Shown one piece after another: positions 1-8,201 of a DNA stretch of 64,000 nucleotides. The notes under the pieces were generated by a model. It was not told where the DNA came from. It was given only the letters and a program-made list of their open reading frames with translations, and searched no databases. Within the stretch, counting starts at the first letter, position 1. Each line of letters opens with the position of its first letter. This DNA comes from JACZUI01 sp965216725 (GTDB lineage Bacteria; Actinomycetota; Acidimicrobiia; Spongiisociales; ZC4RG35): NCBI GenBank assembly GCA_965216725.1, contig CBDCGI010000001.1:58545-122544 (forward strand), in the 5' to 3' direction. A program made the position numbers and the translations under genes.

Positions 1-476
1 GATCCAATAGGGGTCTTGGACATACCTCGAGGTTTGTTTGGGATCTCATCGATGAAGCCCGCTGCGCGAGCAAGGTGTAGGAACAGACGAACCATCTTTT
101 GACGCTGGCCCTCAGGTGTGTAGGTCCGAAAAGCATCCTCGATGGTGTCGAGGTCGTCGGTTGGCGAAATGAAATTGAGAACCGGCTTATATGCTTCTTG
201 GAACCACTCCGCGAGCGTCGCTTGTAGTTGGTCGGAGCGCTCCTCCTTGATCTTCACCAGTGTTGGCGTTGCTCTTTGGGTGTCGGGGTCCACCAGGTCC
301 AACTGTTCCAAAGCGCGGAGCACACGACGAGCGTAGGACTCGCCTATGGCAGGAATCCGACCAATGTAATCCTGTTCAACGGGGTCGGGAATGCCACGCT
401 CTCGAACGTGCTGTATGAACGCCATGACTCCTGAGCCAGGTGCGTATGGGGCTGGTCCTTTGTCGGGTATCGGCAT
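1..476 (-). CDS. DUF5343-domain protein, 3' end beyond window
   Basis: The minus strand is open from an ATG at 476 to the window edge (about 158 residues, no stop). The product starts MPIPDKGPAPYAPGSGVMAF and continues with a 'RGIPDPV' segment, a 'YARRVLRALEQLDLVD' helix and 'DDLDTIEDAFRTYTPEGQR'. This order matches what I know of DUF5343: a Pro-rich start, a winged-helix-like region, then an (I/L)EDAF-RxYxPxGQR motif. The molecular function of DUF5343 is unknown; members are often seen in accessory or defence islands. The GC content (about 50%) is lower than most of the window. The C-terminus is not visible, so a fused domain cannot be excluded. Confidence 0.75.
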   Translation of the reverse strand, partial: MPIPDKGPAPYAPGSGVMAFIQHVRERGIPDPVEQDYIGRIPAIGESYARRVLRALEQLDLVDPDTQRATPTLVKIKEERSDQLQATLAEWFQEAYKPVLNFISPTDDLDTIEDAFRTYTPEGQRQKMVRLFLHLARAAGFIDEIPNKPRGMSKTPIG

Positions 477-625
477 GGTCTTGTCCTTTAGGTTTAGTAC
501 TTACAACGATGTAGTTCGGAAACTTTAGACCACTATCCGAACACGGTCAACCCTAAACCGTTCGCGCCTCGTACGCCGTTCCAAGATTTCCGGAGTTCGC
601 CCGAGAAGATGGGTAGAAAACCACT
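477..625. promoter_or_regulatory. Divergent intergenic region with inverted repeat
   Basis: AT-rich spacer between the DUF5343 gene (leftward) and a small rightward gene. It contains GTTCGGA (514-520) and its exact reverse complement TCCGAAC (536-542), centres 22 bp apart (two helical turns), which is the geometry of a dimeric repressor site. A second imperfect stem (CGAAC..GGT with ACCGTTCG) follows at about 537-564. Promoter role is inferred from position only. Confidence 0.35.
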
Positions 626-820
626 ATGGCAACCACAACACCGACGCTCATGGAGCGCGCTAATGGTCTCGGTTGGTACGCATCCACACCGAGAGCACAC
701 CCTCTCCGATTTGCTGTCTATGGGGCAACCAAGCAACAGGCCATAGAGCGGTTTCGAGAGCGCCTGCTCTACTGGGAGTCCATCGGAACGGACCGGCCCG
801 TCAAGCAACCCTCAGACTAG
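626..820 (+). CDS. Small hypothetical protein (64 aa), HicB-like flavour
   Basis: ATG at 626 opens a 64-residue frame. The product has a central 'GLGWYASTPRAHPLRFAVYG' stretch followed by an amphipathic helix 'TKQQAIERFRERLLYWESI'. A short strand region followed by a helix of this kind resembles the partial RNase H-like fold of HicB-type proteins, but the similarity is weak and I do not assign the family. The 3' end overlaps the truncated rhodanese on the other strand by 9 bp. Its AT-rich composition matches the DUF5343 gene, so both probably belong to the same acquired segment. No strong ribosome binding site is visible. Confidence 0.4.
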   Translation: MATTTPTLMERANGLGWYASTPRAHPLRFAVYGATKQQAIERFRERLLYWESIGTDRPVKQPSD

Positions 821-1024
821 CTTATACAGAGAAGGTATACTTACCTCGTCGTCCATCTGGAGGTTCTCTCCGGCTTCTTCCACCGTGTTGAAGTGCAAGG
901 AGCCCGGAATATGGGCGACTCTGAACCCCCACTCATGCATGGCCATGACCAGCTTGAAGTCGTCGCCTCGGTCGATCTTGGCCTTGAGTTCATCTCGGTC
1001 GATAGTCTCGATCTCATAATCCAT
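812..1024 (-). pseudogene. Rhodanese-domain gene, truncated at its 3' end
   Basis: From ATG at 1024 the product begins MDYEIETIDRDELKAKID and has the rhodanese features 'FRVAHIPGSLHFN' (the A-H-I-P-G-S strand-turn) and 'LQMDDEV'. In rhodaneses a segment of the type VVYCS follows, carrying the active-site Cys. Here the frame instead runs into 'SIPSLYKLV' and stops after 70 residues, so the catalytic half is missing. The divergence point near 838-841 coincides with a drop in GC toward the left. The simplest reading is that the left-hand segment inserted into, or recombined with, this gene. A sequence that never had the catalytic half is less likely. Confidence 0.7.
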
Positions 1025-1097
1025 GGGCAAACAATAGGAGACACGACGTCGTGCGGTCAGGAGCCAAACTCCAGGGTCGGATGCGTAGGTTGAGCTG

Positions 1098-1421
1098 ATG
1101 GACAGACTTCGCCGCTTGGTGTTCCAGCGCTCCATGGCACGCCGTGTTTGTGCCCATCTCGACCAGGTCGCTGTTATCGAGGGCAAAGAGCCGGTTTGCC
1201 CGGAATGCATCAAGGAGGGCAGCGAGTGGGTCCACGTTCGGATGTGCATGGTCTGCGGCAATCCCGCCTGTTGCGACAGCTCGAAGCGACAGCACGCCCG
1301 TCAGCACTTTGAGGACACCGGTCATGCCCTCATGCGCTCTATCGAGCCTGCGGAGACATGGGCGTGGTGCTACGTAGACAAGGCCTATCTCACCGAGGAC
1401 GAATACGTTCCGGCCAGCTGA
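1098..1421 (+). CDS. UBP-type zinc finger protein
   Basis: A 107-residue protein made almost entirely of a zf-UBP domain: 'CAHLDQV' at the start, 'CPECIKEG', 'WVHVRMCMVCGNPACCDSS', then 'HARQHFEDTGHALMRSIEP' and 'WAWCYVD'. The Cys/His spacing fits three zinc ions as in ubiquitin-protease fingers; bacterial stand-alone versions are common in actinobacteria but their role is not established. ATG 1098 has a weak AGG upstream; ATG 1134 (MARRVCAHL) is an equally good start and matches the usual short N-terminus. It is divergent from the broken rhodanese gene and convergent with the VOC gene. Confidence 0.85.
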   Translation: MDRLRRLVFQRSMARRVCAHLDQVAVIEGKEPVCPECIKEGSEWVHVRMCMVCGNPACCDSSKRQHARQHFEDTGHALMRSIEPAETWAWCYVDKAYLTEDEYVPAS

Positions 1422-1432
1422 AGTGCGTTTTC

Positions 1433-1807
1433 CTACGCGGTTCGACTCTGGGGACTTACGAACTCGAGCCGGTTCCAAAACGGGTCATATGAGTAGAAGC
1501 GGTCGAATCCGGGAAGCGGCTGATCGTCGGCGGTTTCAACTCCCGCCTCTTCGAGCCGCGTTCTCAAGGCGACGAGATCCGTGACCACGAGTGCCACATG
1601 AGCTTTCGTGGAAGCCTTGAAGCCTGGTTCGACTCCCATGTGAATCCGTATCTCTTCGGATTCGAACCAGCACCCGCCTCGGGGCGCCAAGTGTGGCGGC
1701 TTAGGGATTGTCGGGATGCCCAACAGACCGTCGTAGAACTCGATCGCCTGTTCTTCGCCGCCCTCGGGCATCGCCATGAGCACGTGGTGGATTCCCTCGA
1801 CCTTCAC
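1433..1807 (-). CDS. VOC family (glyoxalase/dioxygenase-like) protein
   Basis: 124 residues with the vicinal-oxygen-chelate layout: an N-terminal 'VEGIHHVLMAMPEG' strand, 'AIEFYDGLLGIPTIPKP', a central 'GGCWFESEEIRIHMGVE', and a C-terminal half 'AHVALVVTDLVALRTRLEEAGV' ending in 'FYSYDPFWNRLEFVSP'. His near the start, His in the middle and Glu near the end are candidate metal ligands. The 'DPFWNRLEF' ending is typical of small stand-alone VOC proteins of unassigned substrate. The gene is monocistronic, between a convergent zinc-finger gene and a lipoprotein gene. Confidence 0.85.
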   Translation of the reverse strand: MKVEGIHHVLMAMPEGGEEQAIEFYDGLLGIPTIPKPPHLAPRGGCWFESEEIRIHMGVEPGFKASTKAHVALVVTDLVALRTRLEEAGVETADDQPLPGFDRFYSYDPFWNRLEFVSPQSRTA

Positions 1808-1894
1808 TTGTCACCACTCTCCGTCGCAGCTGACCACTCATCGGTGTAGGGTACGGGAAGTGAGAGGACTTGGTCGGGAATCAAGGCGATTTGC

Positions 1895-2347
1895 TCAATC
1901 ACAAAGAGGTTGCGTGGACACTGACAAGTCTGGGCTGTATGTGACCGCGAACACATCGTCGCCAGCGGTTACAACGAGTGTGGAATCGTCGATCAGATTG
2001 AACTCCGCCTCGATCGATTCCGGACGGGGACCGTCAGGCAGCCATCCAGTGGGGACCGCTCCAGTCCAGGTCTCGCTGATCTCGGCGCGCCACGCCTGCC
2101 CGTTCAACCACAGGAAGTCCACACCGCAATGTGTAGCCACGGTAAAGCGAGTGGGCGAGCCAACTTCGATTGCGGCTTGCGGCGTCAGGAAAGGCGCCGA
2201 TCCGGGTTCAAAAGCCGTCTGCTGCGTAGACGAAGCGTCGACCGGCGGCAGAACAGAGGTTGCAGTACCAGCGTTTTCGGTCCCACAGGCCACTACCACG
2301 ATGGCCACGGCGACGAAGCTGGTTGACAGTCTGGCGTTCAGTCTCAT
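1895..2347 (-). CDS. Putative lipoprotein of unknown function
   Basis: 150 residues starting MRLNARLSTSFVAVAIVVVACG: a basic n-region, a hydrophobic core and a lipobox-like V-V-A-C, so probably secreted and lipid-anchored. The mature part is Thr/Ser/Pro-rich at first, then has 'THCGVDFLWLNGQAWRAE' and 'LVVTAGDDVFAVTYSPD', a mainly beta pattern with two further cysteines. I recognise no family. It is transcribed away from the large secreted protein gene that starts at 2492, so both promoters lie in 2348-2491. Confidence 0.6.
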   Translation of the reverse strand: MRLNARLSTSFVAVAIVVVACGTENAGTATSVLPPVDASSTQQTAFEPGSAPFLTPQAAIEVGSPTRFTVATHCGVDFLWLNGQAWRAEISETWTGAVPTGWLPDGPRPESIEAEFNLIDDSTLVVTAGDDVFAVTYSPDLSVSTQPLCD

Positions 2348-2491
2348 GGCATTTAGACGAGGCCCGATTGGAATCTGGTTCCCGCCGGGACCCCGAGGCG
2401 CATGGCGCTTCGCTTATTTGTTAGGTTCGCATTTGAAAAACCCATCGGTATCGACAACTCATATGCCAGATCGGCATCAAGGGAGAGCAAC

Positions 2492-5400
2492 ATGAAACGC
2501 CAACTCGAGCGACTGACGATCCTGATGTCAAGCATCGCGCTCATCGTCCCGCTGGTTGGTGTTGCTCCTGTCGTGTCGGCGACTACTAACGCGCCTGAGC
2601 AGATTGACACCGACTCGTCCGTGGGCGACGCATCAGTCGCGGCCTCAGAACCTGGAATTGCTGACGGCTCTCTGGCCACCGTACCGGGGGATCTCCCGTC
2701 TCAAGCTGCGATGGATGCTGCGGCAGCCAACGATTTGATCGAAGAGGCTGCCTTGGCCGCAGCTCCGATCCCCATTGGCGACCCGATCGTTCCTCAGAGC
2801 GACCCGGTGATACTCGACATCGAGGATGGCAGTGAATCGGATCCGCTGGCGAATACCGCCCCGCAGGCATTTCCGAAAGCGTCGAAGACGGCGTCGCCAA
2901 TCTATCGTGCCCCGGTGTCGGGGACCTTCGCGAGTTTCAGCATGTCTGAGGTCTCGCCGGCGGGATTAGACGTCGCCGCGCTGCCGGAGAGCGTCCAGAT
3001 CGAGATCGACACAGCCGCGCAGTGGCAGTTGGTCGAGTTCGACACATCGCTTTTTGCTGACGCGCTGGAAGCATCCAATGTCAGCCTGGACCTGTTCCAT
3101 GGAATCACTCTGGACATGGATACCTCGGTGGCGCCCAGCCCGGGGGCCCTCGACACAACGCTATACGTCGCGGGAGTTGGGGAGGATTCCGATGCCGCCG
3201 TTATCACCATCTCGGGTGACGAGGTAATCGGCCAGTTCTGGTCCGATGGCAAGCAATTCGGTCTCCAGCCGGTGGGCGCAGGTCAACACGCGGTTTTTGA
3301 GATAGCGCGCGATTTTGACAACAGCACCGAGCCCGACGCGGTGCCCGGTCCGTCGAACGGGCCCAGTGGTCTCACAGTGCAAGAGAGCGGCGGGGAAGCC
3401 GACATCATCGGGTTGCCCGCTGTCGAGGTCATGGTCGCCTATGACGATGAGGCGTTCGCCTTCTATGGCAACGATATCGACACGGTGCGGGCTAACGCTG
3501 CAGCCATGGTCAACCTCACCAACGCCATCTATCGGAATACCGATCAGCAGCAGCACATGAACCTGACCCACATCTACGCCACCAACACCACGCCGAACAC
3601 CAACGACATCTTCACCTACCGCAACCAGCTCGCATCCAAGTCCGATGGCAATTTCGACGGGGTCCATGTATCGCGCGATATTGGAGGCTCTGACATCATC
3701 GTCTTGCTGTCGGATAGGTTTGTCAACGCCCAAGGATTCTGTGGAGTCGCCTTTTTCCCGGTCGGGGCAAGCCCAGCGGAGGACAACGCATACAACGTGA
3801 CCGAAGCCAGCTGCGCTCTGTTCGGCCTCACTTTTCCCCACGAGTTGGGTCACAACCAGTGTGCCGGACACGACCTCGACACGCCCAATGCGTGCGGCTA
3901 TACCGACGGCACAGGGCATGTGGATGCGGCCGCGGGCAAGCGGACGGTGATGGCCCGCAACTCCAACACATGTTGTGAAAGGCAGCCGGTTTACTCCAAT
4001 CCCGGCCACGAATACCTGGGCTGGGAGACCGGAGTAACTGGCGTCTCTGATAATGCCGGTGTCCTGGAGATCGAGGATCTCGCAGGCGTCTCAGGGGGTG
4101 TCGCCAACTACCGAGTGGGCAACGGGGTTGTAACGTCTGTCGCCGGGATCGATGGCAAGAGTTGCATCTACGGCTCACTCGAAGCCGCCTTTGCCAATGC
4201 CCCAGCGGGTTCGACGATCTATGTCGCCCCCGGCATCCACGTGGGACAGGACCCAGTGTTCAACTTCAACATCACCTGGGATCTCGACGTTGTACAGGGC
4301 ACGCCACAGTGCGAGCCCACGGGGAGCCCGCAGCCGGCGACCAACGTCGTCATTCAGCCCGCCCCGGGATCTGCAAATGACGGGGTCATCGAGATCAGGA
4401 ACGGAGCCAACGTTCGGTTCGAGAGAATCACCATCGAGAATGGGATCAGCGCCGAAGGCAACATCGAACTGGAGAACGGTCCGGGCACGACTCTGATCCT
4501 TGACGGGGCCATAGTCCGCAACGGCAACAACCCGGCCAACGGTGGGGGAGTTCGAGTATTGGCAGACAACAGCCTCACCATGGTCAACAACGGCCAGATC
4601 ACTAGTAATACCGCGGTGCTGGGCGGCGGTGTCTACGTCGACGGTGGCACGTTCACCATCGCCGATGTGGACGATGTCGAAGACAACAACGCCACGCATG
4701 GTGGCGGTATCTATGCAACGAATGGTTCCCAAGTCCGGGTTGAGAACGACGGCGATGTCAATAACAACACCGCGACCGGAGACGGTGGCGGGGTCTATCT
4801 GACTGGCGACTCGGATCTCGAGGTGACTGGCTCGAGCAGCCATATCGGATTCGGTGGCCAAGGCAATTCCGCCAACCGAGGTGGCGGAGTCTTCATCGCG
4901 CAAGGTTCGGTCGGCTCGAAAGTAACCATAGGCGAGCTGGGGGCCGTTGAGGCGAACACCGCCAGCTTCGGAGCCGGGGTCTATCTGCTCAACGGTGAGG
5001 TCGAAATCAACGACGATGGCGCGATCATCGACAATGTTGGGGGCAATGGCGGAGGCATTCTCGCCGTCAACGACCCAGATACCTTCACGGTGGTAGACCT
5101 CAATCGTGGGGCGCTAGTGAGCGGGAATACAGGAGGTTTTGGTGCAGGGCTCTTCATGAGCACAAACTCCGAGCTGCGCGTCGACGGTGGCACCACCGGG
5201 GGAGTATTCAATCCGGTCGTCATATCGGGCAATGCCTCAACCAGCAACGGGGGCGGCCTCTACATGGACAGCGCTAAGCCGGCGGTGTTGGACACGGTCC
5301 ACTTCCACTCCAACAGTGCGGTCAACGGCGGTGCGATCAATCTCTCGACAGGAATGGATGTCACCGTGGACGATCTGAGCAACTGCGGCCCGGACAACCT

Positions 5401-6463
5401 TGCTTTCGAGCAGTATTGCTCTGAGTTCCGCGACAACTCGGCGGACTTCGGGGGTGCTGTCTACGTGAACGGAGCGACTTTCATTGCCGATCGAACCGCC
5501 TTCTTTGCTAACACCGCCACCACGGGGGCCCAAGCCGTGCAGGTGGTGGGAGCGTCAACGGTTGAACTGACTGCGATGCTGGCCGTGGGGCATGATTCGC
5601 TGGGAACCGGCGATGGTTCATTCACCGCAGCGGACACATCGCAGTTGACGATCAAGGCGGCCACCTCTGCCGACGGAGCGGGTGCATGGCTCGACTTCGA
5701 CGGGTCGGCTACGGGTGATCTGAAACGCATCATCGCCGACACTGCAGTGCTCACGCCAGAGCAGTCCACAGGGACCTGCAATCTGAATGCGCTTCCGGGC
5801 GGCTCGGGGCTCCCGAATGCGGTCACCGCGGAAGCCGGATTCGTTACAACTTCCCATTCCGATTACGTGCCCAATGCCGCTTCGCCAGCGGTTGACAACT
5901 GCAAGAGGAAGGGCGTCCCTCGAGACATACTTGGTCGTACCGTCAAGAACGGCGACGGCATCGACTCAAGCAAGGAATATGACTTTGGGGCGTTCGAGGC
6001 CAGTACCGGGCTTGGTCACTCCTGCGCAGGCAAGCCGGCGACAATCGTCGGCGACGACGGAGCCAACGTCATAGAGGGCACCGCTGGGCCCGACGTCATT
6101 GTCGCCCTTGGTGGAGCCGACGACGTTGACGCCAAAGGCGGCAAAGACACGATCTGTCTTGGCAGCGGGTCAGACACTGCCGACGGTGGCTCGTCGGGCG
6201 ACACCATCAAAGGTGGTTCGGGAGCCGACACCATTGTCGGTGGCAGCGGCCACGACACCATCGACGGAAACGGCGGCAGCGACGACATCCGTGGTGATGA
6301 CGGCAACGACGAGGTGAACGGAAACAAAGGCGCTGACATAGTTCGCGGAGGCGACGGAGACGACCTGATTTCGGGTGGGCCGGGCTCGCCGGACATTTGT
6401 CGTGGTGGTTCGGGGACCGACCAGGCCACCGGAGGGTGCGAAGTAAAGACCGGGATTCCTTAA
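2492..6463 (+). CDS. Secreted mosaic protein: metzincin-like protease, beta-helix, RTX repeats
   Basis: Start chosen at ATG 2492 because GGGAG precedes it and a signal peptide follows directly (MKRQLERLTILMSSIALIV...VSA); 1,323 residues. A protease region holds the zinc motif HELGHNQCAGHD from H450, followed by a Met-turn candidate 'TVMARN' at M487: the metzincin pattern, but with Cys where the family's conserved Gly sits. About residues 555-1005 form a right-handed beta-helix of GGGVY/GGGIY-type turns rich in Asn, followed by a C-terminal 'AVDNC...GRTVKNGDGIDSS..YDFGAFE' segment as in choice-of-anchor proteins. Residues about 1185-1320 are GGxGxDxx calcium-binding (RTX) repeats. It is probably an exported enzyme or adhesin; export by a type I system is not evident here because a Sec signal is present. 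The FG-GAP protein gene follows 39 bp later. Confidence 0.85.
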   Translation: MKRQLERLTILMSSIALIVPLVGVAPVVSATTNAPEQIDTDSSVGDASVAASEPGIADGSLATVPGDLPSQAAMDAAAANDLIEEAALAAAPIPIGDPIVPQSDPVILDIEDGSESDPLANTAPQAFPKASKTASPIYRAPVSGTFASFSMSEVSPAGLDVAALPESVQIEIDTAAQWQLVEFDTSLFADALEASNVSLDLFHGITLDMDTSVAPSPGALDTTLYVAGVGEDSDAAVITISGDEVIGQFWSDGKQFGLQPVGAGQHAVFEIARDFDNSTEPDAVPGPSNGPSGLTVQESGGEADIIGLPAVEVMVAYDDEAFAFYGNDIDTVRANAAAMVNLTNAIYRNTDQQQHMNLTHIYATNTTPNTNDIFTYRNQLASKSDGNFDGVHVSRDIGGSDIIVLLSDRFVNAQGFCGVAFFPVGASPAEDNAYNVTEASCALFGLTFPHELGHNQCAGHDLDTPNACGYTDGTGHVDAAAGKRTVMARNSNTCCERQPVYSNPGHEYLGWETGVTGVSDNAGVLEIEDLAGVSGGVANYRVGNGVVTSVAGIDGKSCIYGSLEAAFANAPAGSTIYVAPGIHVGQDPVFNFNITWDLDVVQGTPQCEPTGSPQPATNVVIQPAPGSANDGVIEIRNGANVRFERITIENGISAEGNIELENGPGTTLILDGAIVRNGNNPANGGGVRVLADNSLTMVNNGQITSNTAVLGGGVYVDGGTFTIADVDDVEDNNATHGGGIYATNGSQVRVENDGDVNNNTATGDGGGVYLTGDSDLEVTGSSSHIGFGGQGNSANRGGGVFIAQGSVGSKVTIGELGAVEANTASFGAGVYLLNGEVEINDDGAIIDNVGGNGGGILAVNDPDTFTVVDLNRGALVSGNTGGFGAGLFMSTNSELRVDGGTTGGVFNPVVISGNASTSNGGGLYMDSAKPAVLDTVHFHSNSAVNGGAINLSTGMDVTVDDLSNCGPDNLAFEQYCSEFRDNSADFGGAVYVNGATFIADRTAFFANTATTGAQAVQVVGASTVELTAMLAVGHDSLGTGDGSFTAADTSQLTIKAATSADGAGAWLDFDGSATGDLKRIIADTAVLTPEQSTGTCNLNALPGGSGLPNAVTAEAGFVTTSHSDYVPNAASPAVDNCKRKGVPRDILGRTVKNGDGIDSSKEYDFGAFEASTGLGHSCAGKPATIVGDDGANVIEGTAGPDVIVALGGADDVDAKGGKDTICLGSGSDTADGGSSGDTIKGGSGADTIVGGSGHDTIDGNGGSDDIRGDDGNDEVNGNKGADIVRGGDGDDLISGGPGSPDICRGGSGTDQATGGCEVKTGIP

Positions 6464-6502
6464 GGGTTGCCAGGTGAAAGCCAACGACATCGAGGTGTTG
6501 AT

Positions 6503-8110
6503 ATGAAACGGATCATGGTTGCCTTGGCACTGGTGACCTCCATCGTCGCCATCCCGGTCCAGGGCGTGGCGCAGGGGGGTGGCGGCAAGTGCGACTTCGA
6601 CGGCGATGGCCACGACGACGTCCCCATCGGAGTCCCGTTTGAGGACGTGGACGTGATCGGATCTGCGGGGGCGGTGAACGTCATCTACGGGTCGGCTGAT
6701 GGGTTGACCGACGCTGGGGACCAGCTGTGGCACCAGGACACTCCCGGTGTGCTGAATGCGGCAGAGCCAGACGACGTGTTTGGTCGCGCAGTCGAGTGTG
6801 GCGACTTCGACAACGATGGCTATGACGATCTTGTGATCGGAGCCCCCGGGGAAGATGTGTCGGGTGTGGTTGACGCCGGAGCGATACATGTGCTGTTCGG
6901 ATCATCGGAGGGTCTCATCGCCGCGGGAGACCTGTTTCTCCACCGGAACTCCAGTGGAGTCAATGGGTCGGCCGGCTCCGGCGATTTCTTCGGACGCTCG
7001 TTAGCAGTCGGGGACTTCAATGACGACGGGCGTGACGATCTCGCCGTGGGTGTCCCGTTTGACCACGTGAGCGGCGTCTCCGATGCCGGAAGTGTGCACG
7101 TCTTTTACGGAAACGCCAGCGGGCTCTCCACCTCCAACGACGAGATATGGCACCGGGGAACCACTGGAATAAACGGGCCGCTGCAGACATCGGGCAATTT
7201 TGGACGAGCATTGGCGGCCGGCGACTTCGACGGCGACGGCTATCACGATCTCGTGGCCGGCGCGCCATTCGATGGCGTCTCCGGAGTCGGCCAAGCAGGT
7301 TCGGTGTCGGTGATATACGGGTCAGCCAGTGGTTTGACCCAGGCAGGCGACGATTACATCCATCGGGATAGCTCCGGGATAAAGGGATCTCCAGATTGGT
7401 TGGACCGATTTGGGTTCGCGGTGGCTGCTGGAGACTTCGACGGCGACGGATACGACGAACTAGCGGTTGGTGTGCCGCAGGACGATATCGGTGGTGAGAT
7501 ATACGCTGGTTCGGTCCACGTGATCAACGGAAGCAGCACCGGTCTTACCGAGGCTGACGAAATCTGGCATCGAAACTCGGATGGAATAAGGGGCTCTGCC
7601 GCTGCCGGCGACTTGTTCGGGTGGTCCCTCACCACCGGGCGGTTCGACTCAGGCAACAAGGAAGATCTCGCTATCGGAGTCCCCAAGGACGATCCACAGG
7701 GGTTCGAGGACACCGGGTCTGTCCACGTCTTGTACGGGTCCAGTAACGGCCTGACCAAAGTCGGTGACGAGGTTTGGCACCAGGGAGTCGATGGCATTCG
7801 GGGCAACAACGAGGACGGCGACCAGTTTGGCTACTCCCTTTCGCGGGGAGACTTTGACGACAACGGCAAAGCACGATCTGGTGATCGGCGTTCCCATTCG
7901 AGGACGGGACCGCGACCACCGACTCTGGCAAGACGTCGATCATCTATGGCCGCAACGGTGGTCTCACCGACAAGGGTGATCAGGGTTGGGACCAGGAGAC
8001 GCCGGGTATCAAAGGGACACCCGAAGACTTCGACAACATGGGTTATTCGGTCAACGGGCACAGCTCCTAGCGGCCGGTCCGGTAACAACCCGCATCATCC
8101 TGTGTCGTGA
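6503..8110 (+). CDS. Secreted FG-GAP (integrin-alpha-like) repeat protein, 3' end frameshifted
   Basis: ATG 6503 begins a signal peptide (MKRIMVALALVTSIVAIPVQ...AQG) followed by about seven repeats of roughly 65 residues, each with 'GDFDGDGYDDLxxGxPxDxV' (a DxDxDGxxD calcium loop) and 'GSVxVxYGSxxGLT'. This is a beta-propeller like integrin alpha chains, typically a cell-surface or extracellular binding module. In the last repeat the homology jumps frame twice: an extra base near 7868-7872 (after 'DDNGK') and another near 7893-7897 (after 'HDLVIGVP'). Reading across both restores 'FEDGTATTDSGKTSIIYG' and a stop at 8068-8070. The uninterrupted frame instead ends in an Arg/Ser-rich tail at 8110. 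Cause unresolved: mutation or sequencing error. Confidence 0.75.
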   Translation: MKRIMVALALVTSIVAIPVQGVAQGGGGKCDFDGDGHDDVPIGVPFEDVDVIGSAGAVNVIYGSADGLTDAGDQLWHQDTPGVLNAAEPDDVFGRAVECGDFDNDGYDDLVIGAPGEDVSGVVDAGAIHVLFGSSEGLIAAGDLFLHRNSSGVNGSAGSGDFFGRSLAVGDFNDDGRDDLAVGVPFDHVSGVSDAGSVHVFYGNASGLSTSNDEIWHRGTTGINGPLQTSGNFGRALAAGDFDGDGYHDLVAGAPFDGVSGVGQAGSVSVIYGSASGLTQAGDDYIHRDSSGIKGSPDWLDRFGFAVAAGDFDGDGYDELAVGVPQDDIGGEIYAGSVHVINGSSTGLTEADEIWHRNSDGIRGSAAAGDLFGWSLTTGRFDSGNKEDLAIGVPKDDPQGFEDTGSVHVLYGSSNGLTKVGDEVWHQGVDGIRGNNEDGDQFGYSLSRGDFDDNGKARSGDRRSHSRTGPRPPTLARRRSSMAATVVSPTRVIRVGTRRRRVSKGHPKTSTTWVIRSTGTAPSGRSGNNPHHPVS

Positions 8111-8112
8111 AC

Positions 8113-8150
8113 GGGGGCGGCTGTTTCCCGCTGGCGCCCCCTCCTTTACT
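8113..8150 (+). terminator. Terminator-like hairpin after FG-GAP gene
   Basis: GGGGGCG (8113-8119) pairs with CGCCCCC (8135-8141), loop of 15 nt, followed by TCCTTTACT. It lies between the restored end of the FG-GAP gene (8070) and the ABC exporter (8202). The T-run is short, so termination efficiency is uncertain. Confidence 0.45.
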
Positions 8151-8201
8151 GACCTTGTGTCCGGTCTGGCATCATGGTGAGCCAGCGGACGAGAAGATCT
8201 C

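Noticed and set aside
1776..2495. Rightward 239-codon frame across the lipoprotein gene
   Set aside because: It is antisense to a gene with a clear signal peptide and lipobox; its product is low-complexity and unlike any protein.
3161..4009. 282-codon frame opposite the metalloprotease gene
   Set aside because: Antisense shadow in a GC-rich gene; the forward strand has a signal peptide and a zinc motif.
4500..5500. Possible CRISPR or DNA tandem repeat in the large secreted gene
   Set aside because: The repetition is at protein level (beta-helix turns); spacing and sequence vary and no DNA repeat-spacer pattern exists.
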